A stretch of DNA of 64,000 nucleotides. It comes from Candidatus Alistipes intestinigallinarum (GTDB lineage: Bacteria > Bacteroidota > Bacteroidia > Bacteroidales > Rikenellaceae). This document shows, in pieces, positions 42,564 to 51,309 of this stretch (positions are counted from its first letter, which is position 1; each line of letters starts with the position of its first letter). Made by a program: the position numbers and the translations under genes. Below the pieces are notes generated by a model, which saw only the letters and a list, made by a program, of their open reading frames with translations, ran no database searches and was not told the origin of the DNA. The stretch is taken from assembly GCA_019115745.1 (NCBI GenBank), contig DXDA01000007.1:1-64000 (forward strand), read 5' to 3'.

Positions 42564-43989
42564 GCTCTCCTATCATCGGCGGCTGTTCCTGCTGTTGCTG
42601 GCCTTCTCGTGGACGCTGGTGGCCTGCTTCGTGCTCTTCCAGTACGGCCGCGAAAAGCACTTCAAGGCCGAACAGCTCAATGCCCGGCTCCAGCTCCTCA
42701 ACCTGCGGATGCTCGACGCCCTGGACGAAGGCGCCGATCCCGCCACCTTCATCGCCACACACGACGAACCCTTCGGAGAGCTGCGCATTACGCTCATCGA
42801 CCGAAAGGGAGAGGTCCTCTTCGACAACTCCCTCGACACGCTGCCCGCAGCCAACCACCTCAACCGTCCCGAAGTCGTCGAGGCGCTGGCCCACGGCTCC
42901 GGGTACACCATCCGCCGCCACTCGGAGAGCACCCATCGCAACTACTTCTATTCGGCGATGCTCGGCGAACGGGGCATTGTCCGTTCGGCCGTGCCCTACT
43001 CCGTGCCGTTGAGCGAGGTGCTGGCCGCCGACCGCGGATTCCTCTGGTTCATGCTCGGGGTCACGCTGCTGATGAGCATTGCGGGATACTTCGCCACCCG
43101 ACGGCTGGGGCACAACATCACCCGGCTGAACGACTTCGCCGAACGCGCCGAACGCGGCGAGCGGATCGACGACCTCGAAGCCTTCCCGCACGACGAACTG
43201 GGCGAGATCTCGAACCACATCATCCGCCTCTACGCCCGTCTGCAGCGGACCACCGCCGACCGCGACCGCGAACACGCCCTGGCCCTGCACGAAGAGCAGG
43301 AGAAGATCCGCATCAAGAAACAGCTCACGAACAACATCAACCACGAGCTGAAAACTCCCGTGGCGGCGATTCAGGGCTATCTGGAGACGCTGCTGGCCAA
43401 CCCCTCGGTCGACGCGCGCAAACGCACGGAGTTCCTCGAAAAGAGCGTGGCGCAGATCGAACGCCTGCGCCGCCTGCTCGCCGACGTCTCGACCATCACA
43501 CGCATGGACGAGGCGAGCCAACTGATCCAGAAGGAGCCGGTCGTTCTGAACGACCTGGTCGCCGAAGTCGCCGACGAAATGGCCCTGAAACCCGCCGAAC
43601 AGCGGCTGCGCGTAAATATCGATATTCCGAAACGGGTTGAAGTGATCGGAAATCCCGCCCTGCTGGGTTCGATCTTCCGCAACCTCGCGGACAATGCCTC
43701 GGCCTACTCCGGAGGCCGCGACCTCTACATTCAACTGCTGGACGATACCCCCGAAGAGTGCACGATCCTCGTCGCCGACAACGGAATCGGAGTCAGCGAC
43801 GAGCACCTGCCCCACCTCTTCGAACGCTTCTACCGCGTCGACAAGGGGCGTTCGCGCAAGATGGGCGGAACGGGACTCGGGCTCTCGATCGTCAAGAACG
43901 CCGTGATGATTCACGGTGGCACGATCTCGGTCCGCAACCGCGACCGCGGCGGTCTCGAATTCTGCTTCACGCTCAAAAAAAGAGCCTGA
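42541..43989 (+). CDS. PhoR-like sensor histidine kinase
   Basis: A 482-residue sensor kinase. Two transmembrane helices (about residues 15-35 and 160-182) frame a periplasmic or membrane-adjacent sensor part; a HAMP-like linker follows. The phosphorylation motif NNINHELKTPVAAI carries His268. The ATPase part shows N-box NLADNASAYSGG, DNGIGV and FERFYRVDKGRSRKMGGTGLGLSIV. It probably phosphorylates the coupled response regulator. PhoR identity is inferred from its partner and from the adjacent pit gene. Confidence 0.85.
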   Translation: MDTALKSRLSYHRRLFLLLLAFSWTLVACFVLFQYGREKHFKAEQLNARLQLLNLRMLDALDEGADPATFIATHDEPFGELRITLIDRKGEVLFDNSLDTLPAANHLNRPEVVEALAHGSGYTIRRHSESTHRNYFYSAMLGERGIVRSAVPYSVPLSEVLAADRGFLWFMLGVTLLMSIAGYFATRRLGHNITRLNDFAERAERGERIDDLEAFPHDELGEISNHIIRLYARLQRTTADRDREHALALHEEQEKIRIKKQLTNNINHELKTPVAAIQGYLETLLANPSVDARKRTEFLEKSVAQIERLRRLLADVSTITRMDEASQLIQKEPVVLNDLVAEVADEMALKPAEQRLRVNIDIPKRVEVIGNPALLGSIFRNLADNASAYSGGRDLYIQLLDDTPEECTILVADNGIGVSDEHLPHLFERFYRVDKGRSRKMGGTGLGLSIVKNAVMIHGGTISVRNRDRGGLEFCFTLKKRA

Positions 43990-43998
43990 CACGCAACG

Positions 43999-44055
43999 TT
44001 TCACAGCGTCGAAACACCTCTGTAACCGTTTTGTAATATCTGTTTCGGACCTTTG
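43999..44055 (+). promoter_or_regulatory. Pit promoter with four 11-bp-spaced pho-box half-sites
   Basis: Half-sites TTTCAC (43999), CGAAAC (44010), TGTAAC (44021) and TGTAAT (44032) recur every 11 bases; the -7-like box GACCTTTG starts at 44048, 16 bases after the start of the last site. The same 11-bp grid and 16-base offset occur at 46459-46515. Confidence 0.65.
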
Positions 44056-44200
44056 CTCCCGGTAAGCCCTACGCCCGGAATGTCCCCCGCACAGCGCCGA
44101 ATGCCGCCCCCGCGGAACCGATTGCGGCAGCCTCGCGTCGACAACTCCGGTGATGGCTTCCCAAAACGGGAAAAACCAAAAACGGAACAGATATTCTACT

Positions 44201-46447
44201 ATGTCGCCCTTGTTTACCGCCATCGTCATCATTCTGGCCATCCTGGCCGTGATGGGCATTGTCGTGGGTGTCGCCAACGACGCCATCAACTTCCTCAACT
44301 CGGCCATCGGCTCGAAAGTCGCGCCGCGCCGCACGATCCTCTGGATCGCCGCAGCCGGTATTCTCGTCGGAACGCTTACCTCCAGCGGCATGATGGAGGT
44401 CGCCCGCAGCGGCGTCTTCTATCCGGCGCAGTTCTCCTTCCCGGAGATCATGATGCTCTTTCTGGGCATGATGCTCGGAAACGTCCTGCTGCTCGACCTC
44501 TACAACACCCTCGGGCTCCCCACTTCAACCACCGTCTCGATGGTATTCGGGCTGTTGGGCGCCGCCGTCGCAACGGCTCTCTTCCGCATTGCCGCCGACC
44601 CCGCCTTCTCGCTGCAGGACCTCTCGCAGTTCATCAACACCGGAAAGGCCATGGTCATCATCGCCGCCATTCTGCTGTCGGTGGCCTTCGCCTTCATCGC
44701 AGGACTCATCTACATGTATGTCTCGCGCTTGATCTTCTCGTTCCGCTACGCACCCGTCTTCCGCCGCTGGGGAGCCGTATGGTGCGGAATCTCCCTCTCC
44801 GGAATCCTCTACTTCGCACTCTTCAAGGGACTCAAGAGCTCGGGGCTCATCCCCACGTCGGTCTCGGAGTACGTCACCGACCACGTACTGCTCACGCTCC
44901 TCGCATTCTGGATCGTGGCATCCATCGTGCTGTGGCTCTTCCAGCGGATGCGGCTCAACATCATGCGCATCACGATCCTCTCGGGAACCTTCGCCCTGGC
45001 CCTGGCCTTCGCCGGAAACGACCTGGTGAACTTCATCGGCGTGCCCCTGGCCAGCTTCGACGCCTGGCAGATCGCCCGTGACGCCGGCAGCGAAACCATC
45101 ATGATGGGTGCCCTCGAAGCCCCGGCCCGCGCAAACTTCCTGATTCTGCTCGTATCGGGACTGATCATGGTGCTGACGCTCTTCTTCTCGAAAAAGTCGC
45201 AGCACGTGGCTGAAACCGAGCTCTCGCTCGCCTCGCAGCACGAAGAGGAGGAGCGCTTCGGATCGACCTTCATCTCGCGCGGTCTGGTGCGGCTGACGCT
45301 GATGGCCAACAACCTCTGGACCGGAATCGTCCCAGCTCGGGTGCAGAAGGCCATCGACCGGCGCTTCGAACCGCTGCCCGCCGAAGAGCGCACCTCGGCC
45401 CAGTACGACATGATCCGCGCCGTGGTCAACCTCACCGCCGCCTCGGTCCTCATCGCCATCGGAACCTCCTACAAACTCCCGCTCTCGACCACCTATGTCG
45501 TCTTCATGGTCGCCATGGGTTCGTCGCTGGCCGACCGCACCTGGGGACGCGAGAGTGCCGTATACCGCATCACGGGTGTGATGGCCGTCATCTCGGGATG
45601 GTTCATCACCGCATTGGGCGGGTTCCTCATCGCACTGGCCGTCACGGCCCTGCTGCTCTGGGGCGGCTGGATTGCCGTCGTGGCGCTCACGGCACTCTGC
45701 GCCTGGCTGCTCATCCGCAGCCACCGCAAGACCCCCGAGTTGAAGGCCGAGGCCGAAAAGGCCCTGCTGCCGCTCGAAAAGGCCGAAACCCCCGACGAGG
45801 TGCTCTGCGCCTGCATCGGCGAGGTTTGCAACACGATGCAGGAGGTCACGCGCATCTACAACCGCACGCTCGTAGCCGTCTTCAAGGAGAACCGCAAAGT
45901 CCTCAAGGAGATGGTCCGCGACTCGAACCATCTCTTCGAAGAGGCCCGCGACCGCAAATACAACATCATGCCCACGCTGCGCCGCCTGCAGCGCTGCGAC
46001 ATCGACACCGGACACTTCTACGTACAGGTGGTCGACTACCTCTCGGAAGTGACCAAGGCGTTGATCCACATCACGCGCCCCGCCTTCGAGCACATCGACA
46101 ACAACCACGAAGGCATGTCGAAGGAGCAGATCGTCGATCTGATGCGCGTGAACGACCAGGTGGAGGAGATCTTCGACAAGATCAACGACATGCTTGCCAC
46201 GAAAGACTTCTCGGATCTCGATCTGGTGCTGGAGATGCGCGACCGGCTCTTCGACACGATCGTCGAGGCCATCAAAAGCCAGTTGCGACGCATCAACGGA
46301 AACCCCTCGACCTCGACCCGCGCCAGCGTGCTCTACCTGACGATCCTCAACGAGACCAAGACCATGGTGCTCCAGTCGCGGAACCTGCTCAAGTCGCAGC
46401 ACTACTTCCTGGAGGCGAAACACGAACTCGGATCCCCCCGCAAGTAG
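44201..46447 (+). CDS. pit: Inorganic phosphate transporter (Pit/PHO4) with PhoU-like tail
   Basis: A 748-residue inner-membrane phosphate transporter. About ten transmembrane helices cover residues 5-500 with the PHO4 motifs GVANDAINFLNSAIGSKVAP and AFAGNDLVNFIGVPLA and the later NLTAASVLIAIGTSYKLPLSTTYVVFMVAMGSSLADRTWGR. A C-terminal cytoplasmic helical part (residues 530-740) resembles PhoU, with EEARDRKYNI..., which would link uptake to signalling. Start 44201 (MSPLFTA) is preferred; in-frame ATG at 44153 and GTG at 44150 precede it. It is preceded by pho-box-like sites. Confidence 0.9.
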   Translation: MSPLFTAIVIILAILAVMGIVVGVANDAINFLNSAIGSKVAPRRTILWIAAAGILVGTLTSSGMMEVARSGVFYPAQFSFPEIMMLFLGMMLGNVLLLDLYNTLGLPTSTTVSMVFGLLGAAVATALFRIAADPAFSLQDLSQFINTGKAMVIIAAILLSVAFAFIAGLIYMYVSRLIFSFRYAPVFRRWGAVWCGISLSGILYFALFKGLKSSGLIPTSVSEYVTDHVLLTLLAFWIVASIVLWLFQRMRLNIMRITILSGTFALALAFAGNDLVNFIGVPLASFDAWQIARDAGSETIMMGALEAPARANFLILLVSGLIMVLTLFFSKKSQHVAETELSLASQHEEEERFGSTFISRGLVRLTLMANNLWTGIVPARVQKAIDRRFEPLPAEERTSAQYDMIRAVVNLTAASVLIAIGTSYKLPLSTTYVVFMVAMGSSLADRTWGRESAVYRITGVMAVISGWFITALGGFLIALAVTALLLWGGWIAVVALTALCAWLLIRSHRKTPELKAEAEKALLPLEKAETPDEVLCACIGEVCNTMQEVTRIYNRTLVAVFKENRKVLKEMVRDSNHLFEEARDRKYNIMPTLRRLQRCDIDTGHFYVQVVDYLSEVTKALIHITRPAFEHIDNNHEGMSKEQIVDLMRVNDQVEEIFDKINDMLATKDFSDLDLVLEMRDRLFDTIVEAIKSQLRRINGNPSTSTRASVLYLTILNETKTMVLQSRNLLKSQHYFLEAKHELGSPRK

Positions 46448-46458
46448 TCCGCACCGAT

Positions 46459-46515
46459 CGTCATACGAATGTAACGGGGCCGTCATTTCACTGAAACGAC
46501 GGCCCCGTATCTTTG
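46459..46515 (+). promoter_or_regulatory. Promoter with pho-box-like grid for a candidate small RNA
   Basis: Half-sites CGTCAT (46459), TGTAAC (46470), CGTCAT (46481) and TGAAAC (46492) lie 11 bases apart; the -7 box TATCTTTG starts at 46508, 16 bases after the last site start. A hairpin with arms ACGGGGCCGTC (46474-46484) and GACGGCCCCGT (46498-46508) overlaps and may terminate pit. Confidence 0.7.
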
Positions 46516-46519
46516 TGAT

Positions 46520-46616
46520 GTGAAAACCGGGAGAGGCTTTCACAAGTTGGTTTTAGGTTACATAAGTAGGTTAGTGGGAGATGCAGCGACGCGACGTCGC
46601 GGCATCTTCGTTTTTT
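46520..46616 (+). ncRNA. Candidate small RNA downstream of pit
   Basis: A 97-base unit without an ORF, with a perfect -7 box at 46508-46515 and a strong terminator. The predicted 5' hairpin GTGAAA/TTTCAC (46520-46525 and 46538-46543) is followed by a single-stranded T/G/A-rich linker (about 46544-46578) and the terminator stem GATGC-GCGAC with GTCGC-GCATC (46580-46606) plus six T. The pho-box-like grid suggests induction by phosphate starvation. I do not recognise a known RNA family. No experimental evidence. Confidence 0.55.
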
Positions 46617-46649
46617 ACGCCCCTCGGTCCGGAAAAAGGCACCGGCAGC

Positions 46650-47042
46650 CTATTTTTCCATATCCTTGAGGTGGATCTCCAGCGCCCGGACCGAAATCTG
46701 GATCTCCCAGATCGAGACCCCCAGCGAAGCGATCAGCAACAGCAGGGCAACCCCGAACACCCAGGCCGAAAGGGTGAAGAAATCCACGTAGATCAGGAAC
46801 ATCGTCACCACACAGAGAAACAGGCTCGATACACCGAGCGCCTGCATCGTACGGGTCAGGCGGAGTCGGCGGCGGAGGTTGTCGATCTGCGCCTGCGTCA
46901 CCTTCGAAGGGTGTTGCAGGTGCTGCTCCTTGAGCGTGCGAACCAGTTGCGCATAGGAGAGAAACCGGTTCGTGTAGGCCAGCAGGATCAGCGAAACGGC
47001 CGAAAACAGCAGGGTCGGAGTGGTCAGCGTAAGTTCTTCCAT
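46650..47042 (-). CDS. DUF2721 family membrane protein
   Basis: A 130-residue inner-membrane protein matching DUF2721: TPTLLFSAVSLILLAYTNRFL, a charged middle with VTQAQIDNLRRRLRLTR, and two further transmembrane helices (ALGVSSLFLCVVTMFLIYVDFF and VFGVALLLLIASLGVSIWEIQI). Function unknown. The start at 47042 is placed by a -7 box TACCTTTG at 47075-47082, which the in-frame upstream extension would cross. It is divergent from pflB. Confidence 0.82.
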   Translation of the reverse strand: MEELTLTTPTLLFSAVSLILLAYTNRFLSYAQLVRTLKEQHLQHPSKVTQAQIDNLRRRLRLTRTMQALGVSSLFLCVVTMFLIYVDFFTLSAWVFGVALLLLIASLGVSIWEIQISVRALEIHLKDMEK

Positions 47043-47074
47043 AGCAGTCTGCGGATTAAACGTTCTTCGTACCG

Positions 47075-47082
47075 CAAAGGTA
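47075..47082 (-). promoter_or_regulatory. -7 box (TACCTTTG) of the DUF2721 gene
   Basis: Perfect -7 consensus on the minus strand, 32 bases before the ATG at 47042. Confidence 0.6.
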
Positions 47083-47203
47083 TACATTTTCCCCGATTCC
47101 AAAAAGCAATCCCAGGCAGCCCTTCGAATACCGAAATCCAGGTATTTTTTAAATTTTTATAAGAAATTGTAAGCAAAATTCGTCCCGTATGAAAAAAACA
47201 ACC

Positions 47204-47211
47204 TATCTTTG
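47204..47211 (+). promoter_or_regulatory. -7 box (TATCTTTG) of pflB
   Basis: Perfect consensus, 50 bases upstream of the pflB ATG. Confidence 0.65.
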
Positions 47212-47261
47212 TGCGCCGAAAGTAGACAATCTTAATCCCAAAACGAACAATAACGCATCTT

Positions 47262-49490
47262 ATGGAACTGAACAAAACCTTCATCGACGGGCTTTGGAGC
47301 AAGGAGATCAACGTCACGAGTTTCGTGCAGACGAACATCACCCCCTATCTGGGCGACGCATCGTTCCTGCAAGGACCCACCGACCGCACCCGACACATCT
47401 GGAACCTCTGCCTCAAGGCCATCGAAGAGGAGCGTCAGAACAACGGCATCCGCTCGCTGGACAACAAGACCGTCTCGACAATCACCTCCCACAAGGCCGG
47501 ATACATCGACCGTGAGAACGAGCTGATCGTGGGTCTGCAGACCGACGAGCTCCTCAAGCGCGCCATCAAACCCTTCGGCGGCATCAACGTCGTCTCGCGC
47601 GCCTGCAAGGAGAACGGCGTGGATGTCGACGAGAAGGTGCGCGACATCTTCACCCACTACCGCAAAACCCACAACGACGGCGTCTTCGACGTCTACACCG
47701 AGGAGATCCGCTCGTTCCGCTCGCTGGGATTCCTCACCGGACTGCCGGACAACTACGCCCGCGGCCGCATCATCGGTGACTACCGTCGTCTGGCGCTCTA
47801 CGGAACCGACCGGCTGATCGAGGCCAAGCAGCAGGATCTGCGCAACCTCACCGGCCCGATGACCGAGGCCCGCATCCGCCTGCGCGAAGAGGTCGCCGAG
47901 CAGATCAAGGCCCTGAAGGATATCCGTACCATGGGTGAATACTACGGCCTGGACCTCAGCCGCCCGGCTCACTCGGCTCAGGAGGCCGTGCAGTGGGTAT
48001 ACATGGCCTATCTGGCTGCGGTCAAGGAGCAGGACGGGGCCGCCATGTCGCTGGGTAACGTCTCGTCGTTCCTCGACATCTTCATCGAGTACGACCTGGC
48101 CCACGGCCTGATCGACGAGTCGTTCGCCCAGGAGCTCATCGACCAGTTCGTCATCAAGCTCCGCATGGTGCGCCACCTGCGTATGCAGTCCTACAACGAC
48201 ATCTTCGCCGGAGACCCCACGTGGGTGACCGAGGCCATCGGCGGACGCTTCAACGACGGCCGCACGAAGGTCACGAAGACCTCGTTCCGCTTCCTGCAGA
48301 CGCTCTACAACCTCGGTCCCTCGCCCGAGCCCAACCTCACGATCCTCTGGAGCCCCGATCTGCCGCAGGGTTTCAAGGACTTCTGCGCCAAGGTGTCGTC
48401 CGACACCAGCTCGATCCAGTACGAGAACGACGACCTGATGCGCGAAGTACGCCACTCGGACGACTACGGTATCGCCTGCTGCGTGTCGTATCAGGACATC
48501 GGCCGTCAGATCCAGTTCTTCGGCGCCCGCTGCAACCTGGCCAAAGCCCTGCTGCTGGCCATCAACGAGGGCCGCTGCGAGAACACCGGAACGGTGATGG
48601 TCAAGGGCATCCCGGCCCTCTCGGAAGGCCCGCTGCGCTTCGAGGAGGTGATGCAGAACTACAAGAAGGTGCTGCATGAGATCGCCCGCGTCTACAACGA
48701 GGCGATGAACATCATCCACTACATGCACGACAAGTACTACTACGAGAAGGCTCAGATGGCATTCGTCGACACCGACCCGCGCATCAACCTCGCCTACGGT
48801 GTGGCCGGTCTCTCGATCGCCCTCGACTCCCTCTCGGCCATCAAGTACGCCAAGGTGACGCCCATCCGCAACGAGCAGGGCCTCACCGAGAGCTTCGACA
48901 TCCAGGGCGAATTCCCCTGCTTCGGCAACAACGACGACCGTGTCGACCACCTCGGCGTCGACCTGGTCTACTACTTCAGCGAGGAGTTGAAGAAGCTGCC
49001 CGTCTACAAGAACGCCCGTCCGACGCTGTCGCTGCTGACGATCACCTCGAACGTGATGTACGGCAAGAAGACCGGCGCCACGCCCGACGGCCGCGCCAAG
49101 GGCGTAGCCTTCGCTCCGGGCGCCAACCCCATGCACGGACGCGACAAGAGCGGCGCCATCGCTTCGCTCTCGTCGGTGGCCAAACTGCGCTACCGCGACT
49201 CGCAGGACGGCATCTCGAATACCTTCTCGATCGTCCCGAAATCGCTGGGCCCCACGCCCGAGGAGCGGGTCGAGAACCTCGTGACGATGCTCGACGGCTA
49301 CTTCACGAAGGGTGCCCACCACCTGAACGTCAACGTCCTGAACCGCGAAATGCTCGAGGATGCCATGGAGCATCCCGAGAAGTATCCGCAGTTGACGATC
49401 CGCGTCTCGGGCTACGCCGTGAACTTCACCAAACTGAGCCGCGAGCATCAGTTGGAGGTCATCAGCCGCAGTTTTCATGAGCGCATGTAA
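47262..49490 (+). CDS. pflB: Pyruvate formate-lyase
   Basis: A 742-residue glycyl-radical enzyme converting pyruvate and CoA to formate and acetyl-CoA. The catalytic cysteine pair is Cys406-Cys407 in [10 protein letters not shown]; the glycyl radical site is Gly717 in RVSGYAVNF, 26 residues from the C-terminus as in other members. The full family length is present and the start follows a -7 box by 50 bases. The oxygen-sensitive radical is installed by the adjacent activase. It indicates mixed-acid fermentation. Confidence 0.96.
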   Translation: MELNKTFIDGLWSKEINVTSFVQTNITPYLGDASFLQGPTDRTRHIWNLCLKAIEEERQNNGIRSLDNKTVSTITSHKAGYIDRENELIVGLQTDELLKRAIKPFGGINVVSRACKENGVDVDEKVRDIFTHYRKTHNDGVFDVYTEEIRSFRSLGFLTGLPDNYARGRIIGDYRRLALYGTDRLIEAKQQDLRNLTGPMTEARIRLREEVAEQIKALKDIRTMGEYYGLDLSRPAHSAQEAVQWVYMAYLAAVKEQDGAAMSLGNVSSFLDIFIEYDLAHGLIDESFAQELIDQFVIKLRMVRHLRMQSYNDIFAGDPTWVTEAIGGRFNDGRTKVTKTSFRFLQTLYNLGPSPEPNLTILWSPDLPQGFKDFCAKVSSDTSSIQYENDDLMREVRHSDDYGIACCVSYQDIGRQIQFFGARCNLAKALLLAINEGRCENTGTVMVKGIPALSEGPLRFEEVMQNYKKVLHEIARVYNEAMNIIHYMHDKYYYEKAQMAFVDTDPRINLAYGVAGLSIALDSLSAIKYAKVTPIRNEQGLTESFDIQGEFPCFGNNDDRVDHLGVDLVYYFSEELKKLPVYKNARPTLSLLTITSNVMYGKKTGATPDGRAKGVAFAPGANPMHGRDKSGAIASLSSVAKLRYRDSQDGISNTFSIVPKSLGPTPEERVENLVTMLDGYFTKGAHHLNVNVLNREMLEDAMEHPEKYPQLTIRVSGYAVNFTKLSREHQLEVISRSFHERM

Positions 49491-49577
49491 GCTCCCGAAC
49501 GACGGGGAGGGTTGCGGGGATGCGTTCCGGCTCCCGACAACCGCCGCCCGAAGTATGACTCAAAACCAACGACACCG

Positions 49578-50303
49578 ATGATTCGCGTACACTCCTACGA
49601 ATCGATGGGAACTTTCGACGGGCCGGGACTCCGGCTCGTCGTTTTCCTGCAGGGCTGCAACTTCCGCTGCCTCTACTGCGCCAATCCCGACACGATCGAG
49701 GCCTGCGGTGGCACGCTCACCCCGGCGGAGGAGATCCTCCGCATGGCCGTCGACCAGAAACCCTTCTACGGCCGACGGGGCGGCGTAACCTTCTCGGGCG
49801 GCGAACCGACCTTTCAGGCCGCGGCGCTCGTCCCGCTGGTCCGGGCGCTGAAAGAGGCGGGCATCCACGTCTGTCTCGACTCGAACGGCGGGGTGTGGAA
49901 TCCGGCCGTCGAGGAGCTGCTGGGGCTGGTGGATCTGGTGCTGCTCGACGTGAAGCAGGCCAACCCCGAACGCCACAAGGGGCTCACGGGGCGCGAAAAC
50001 ACCCAGACGCTCCGCACGGCAGCCTGGCTCGAAGCCCACGGCAAACCTTTCTGGCTGCGCTACGTTCTCGTCCCGGGGCACAGCGACGCCGAAGCCGATA
50101 TTCGGCTGCTGGGCGAACGGCTCGGCGGCTACCGCTCGATCGAACGCGTCGAGTTGCTGCCGTACCACACGCTCGGCGTCCACAAGTACGAGGCGATGGG
50201 GCTGGAGTACCAGCTGCGCGACGTACGGGAGAATACGCCCGAGCAGATCGACCGGGCCGCAGCGCTGTTGCGGGAGTATTTCCCGACGGTGGTGGTCAAC
50301 TGA
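49578..50303 (+). CDS. pflA: Pyruvate formate-lyase activating enzyme
   Basis: A 241-residue radical SAM enzyme that generates the glycyl radical on PflB. The 4Fe-4S cluster motif CNFRCLYC carries Cys27, Cys31 and Cys34; GGVTFSGGEPTFQ is the SAM-binding GGE region, and LLDVKQANPERHKGLTGR and LPYHTLGVHKYEAMG match the activase family. The start at 49578 gives MIRVHSYESMG, the family N-terminus; the 22-codon upstream extension is not conserved. It follows pflB by 87 bases on the same strand. Confidence 0.95.
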   Translation: MIRVHSYESMGTFDGPGLRLVVFLQGCNFRCLYCANPDTIEACGGTLTPAEEILRMAVDQKPFYGRRGGVTFSGGEPTFQAAALVPLVRALKEAGIHVCLDSNGGVWNPAVEELLGLVDLVLLDVKQANPERHKGLTGRENTQTLRTAAWLEAHGKPFWLRYVLVPGHSDAEADIRLLGERLGGYRSIERVELLPYHTLGVHKYEAMGLEYQLRDVRENTPEQIDRAAALLREYFPTVVVN

Positions 50304-50337
50304 CCCGCTGCCGTGTATCGCCCCAGTGCGAAAACCG

Positions 50338-50372
50338 AAAGGGCCCAGACTCACGCAGGAGTCCGGGCCCTT
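50338..50372. terminator. Hairpin between the convergent pflA and EEP genes
   Basis: Arms AAGGGCCCAGACTC and GGAGTCCGGGCCCTT form a strong stem. The minus side ends with CTTTCGGTTTTCG, so it may work best for the EEP gene. Confidence 0.65.
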
Positions 50373-50393
50373 CGCTTCGATCCGACCGAATGA

Positions 50394-51284
50394 TCAGAAA
50401 CCCGTCGTCAACAGGATCGGATAGTGGTCGGAGATATAGGGAACCCCGTAATTGTCCGTAATCGTGCGGAATGACTTGGCAACGGCATTCCGGTAGAAGA
50501 TATGGTCCAGGTTCCGTTTCGGGGTGGCCGTACCGCTTCCGTAGTTGTTAAAACTGTACACATTCCCCTCAAGATCGAGGGCTCGTCCAGCCGACATCCA
50601 CTGGTAGTAGGGTGTCAGCGCCTCCCGCGAGGCGTCGTCCGTCGCATAGGAGCAGTTCATGTCGCCCGTGATGAAGAGCATGGCATTCTCCCCGGCCAGC
50701 TCCTTCATCTTCGAGACGTTGAGCTTCGCGCTCTTCTCCCGGGCCGAGATATTCGAGGCATAAGCCGGCATGTGGGTCGTAAAGAGCCAGAAATCCTTGT
50801 CGGTCCCGACCTCCTTCAGATGGGCCCAAACGGTCGTATGCCACTGGGAAGCCTCCCAAGCATAAGAAGGTTTGTCGGGCGTATCGCTCAGGAAGTAGTA
50901 GCCCCAGTCGATGCGCGTAAAGCGGCTCTTGCGATACAGCAGCACCGAGTTGCCACCCTCTTTGGTACCCGTATTGGGCACTTCGAGCATCTCGTAATCG
51001 GGAAGGTTCTCCTTCAGGTAATCGCGCTGAGCGGTCCGCGGCTCCTGCATTCCGATCACGTCGGGCTGGATGCTGTTGATCATCTTCACACACGGGGCCT
51101 TGCGGACATCCCAGGCCTTGTCGCCCGTATCGCTCGTCGTGACGCAGCGGATGTTGAACGACATCACCTTCAAGGTGTTCGCAGAGGCACCGCCTCCGCT
51201 CGGGCCCGGATTGTCATCACTGCCTGACGAGCATCCCAGGGCGCACAATACGATTCCGTACAGCAAATACTTCAGTTTTTCCAT
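50394..51284 (-). CDS. Endonuclease/exonuclease/phosphatase family lipoprotein
   Basis: A 296-residue lipoprotein (lipobox LCALGC, Cys18) with the EEP fold: LKVMSFNIRC, VIGMQEPRTAQRDYL with the metal Glu, TTHMPAYASNISAREKSAKL, FITGDMNCSY with catalytic Asp and Asn, and ISDHYPILL with the metal-binding Asp and catalytic His. Such extracytoplasmic enzymes hydrolyse phosphodiesters or sugar phosphates; the substrate is unknown. It is downstream of and on the same strand as the BACON/DUF5689 gene, 25 bases apart, so the pair is likely cotranscribed, divergent from the SusC gene. Confidence 0.85.
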   Translation of the reverse strand: MEKLKYLLYGIVLCALGCSSGSDDNPGPSGGGASANTLKVMSFNIRCVTTSDTGDKAWDVRKAPCVKMINSIQPDVIGMQEPRTAQRDYLKENLPDYEMLEVPNTGTKEGGNSVLLYRKSRFTRIDWGYYFLSDTPDKPSYAWEASQWHTTVWAHLKEVGTDKDFWLFTTHMPAYASNISAREKSAKLNVSKMKELAGENAMLFITGDMNCSYATDDASREALTPYYQWMSAGRALDLEGNVYSFNNYGSGTATPKRNLDHIFYRNAVAKSFRTITDNYGVPYISDHYPILLTTGF

Positions 51285-51309
51285 GTTCTTATCGTTTTAA
51301 GTGTTGGAT

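Noticed and set aside
42481..44391. Minus-strand ORF of 636 codons
   Set aside because: Antisense to the PhoR-like kinase with its complete HK motifs; composition typical of a shadow frame.
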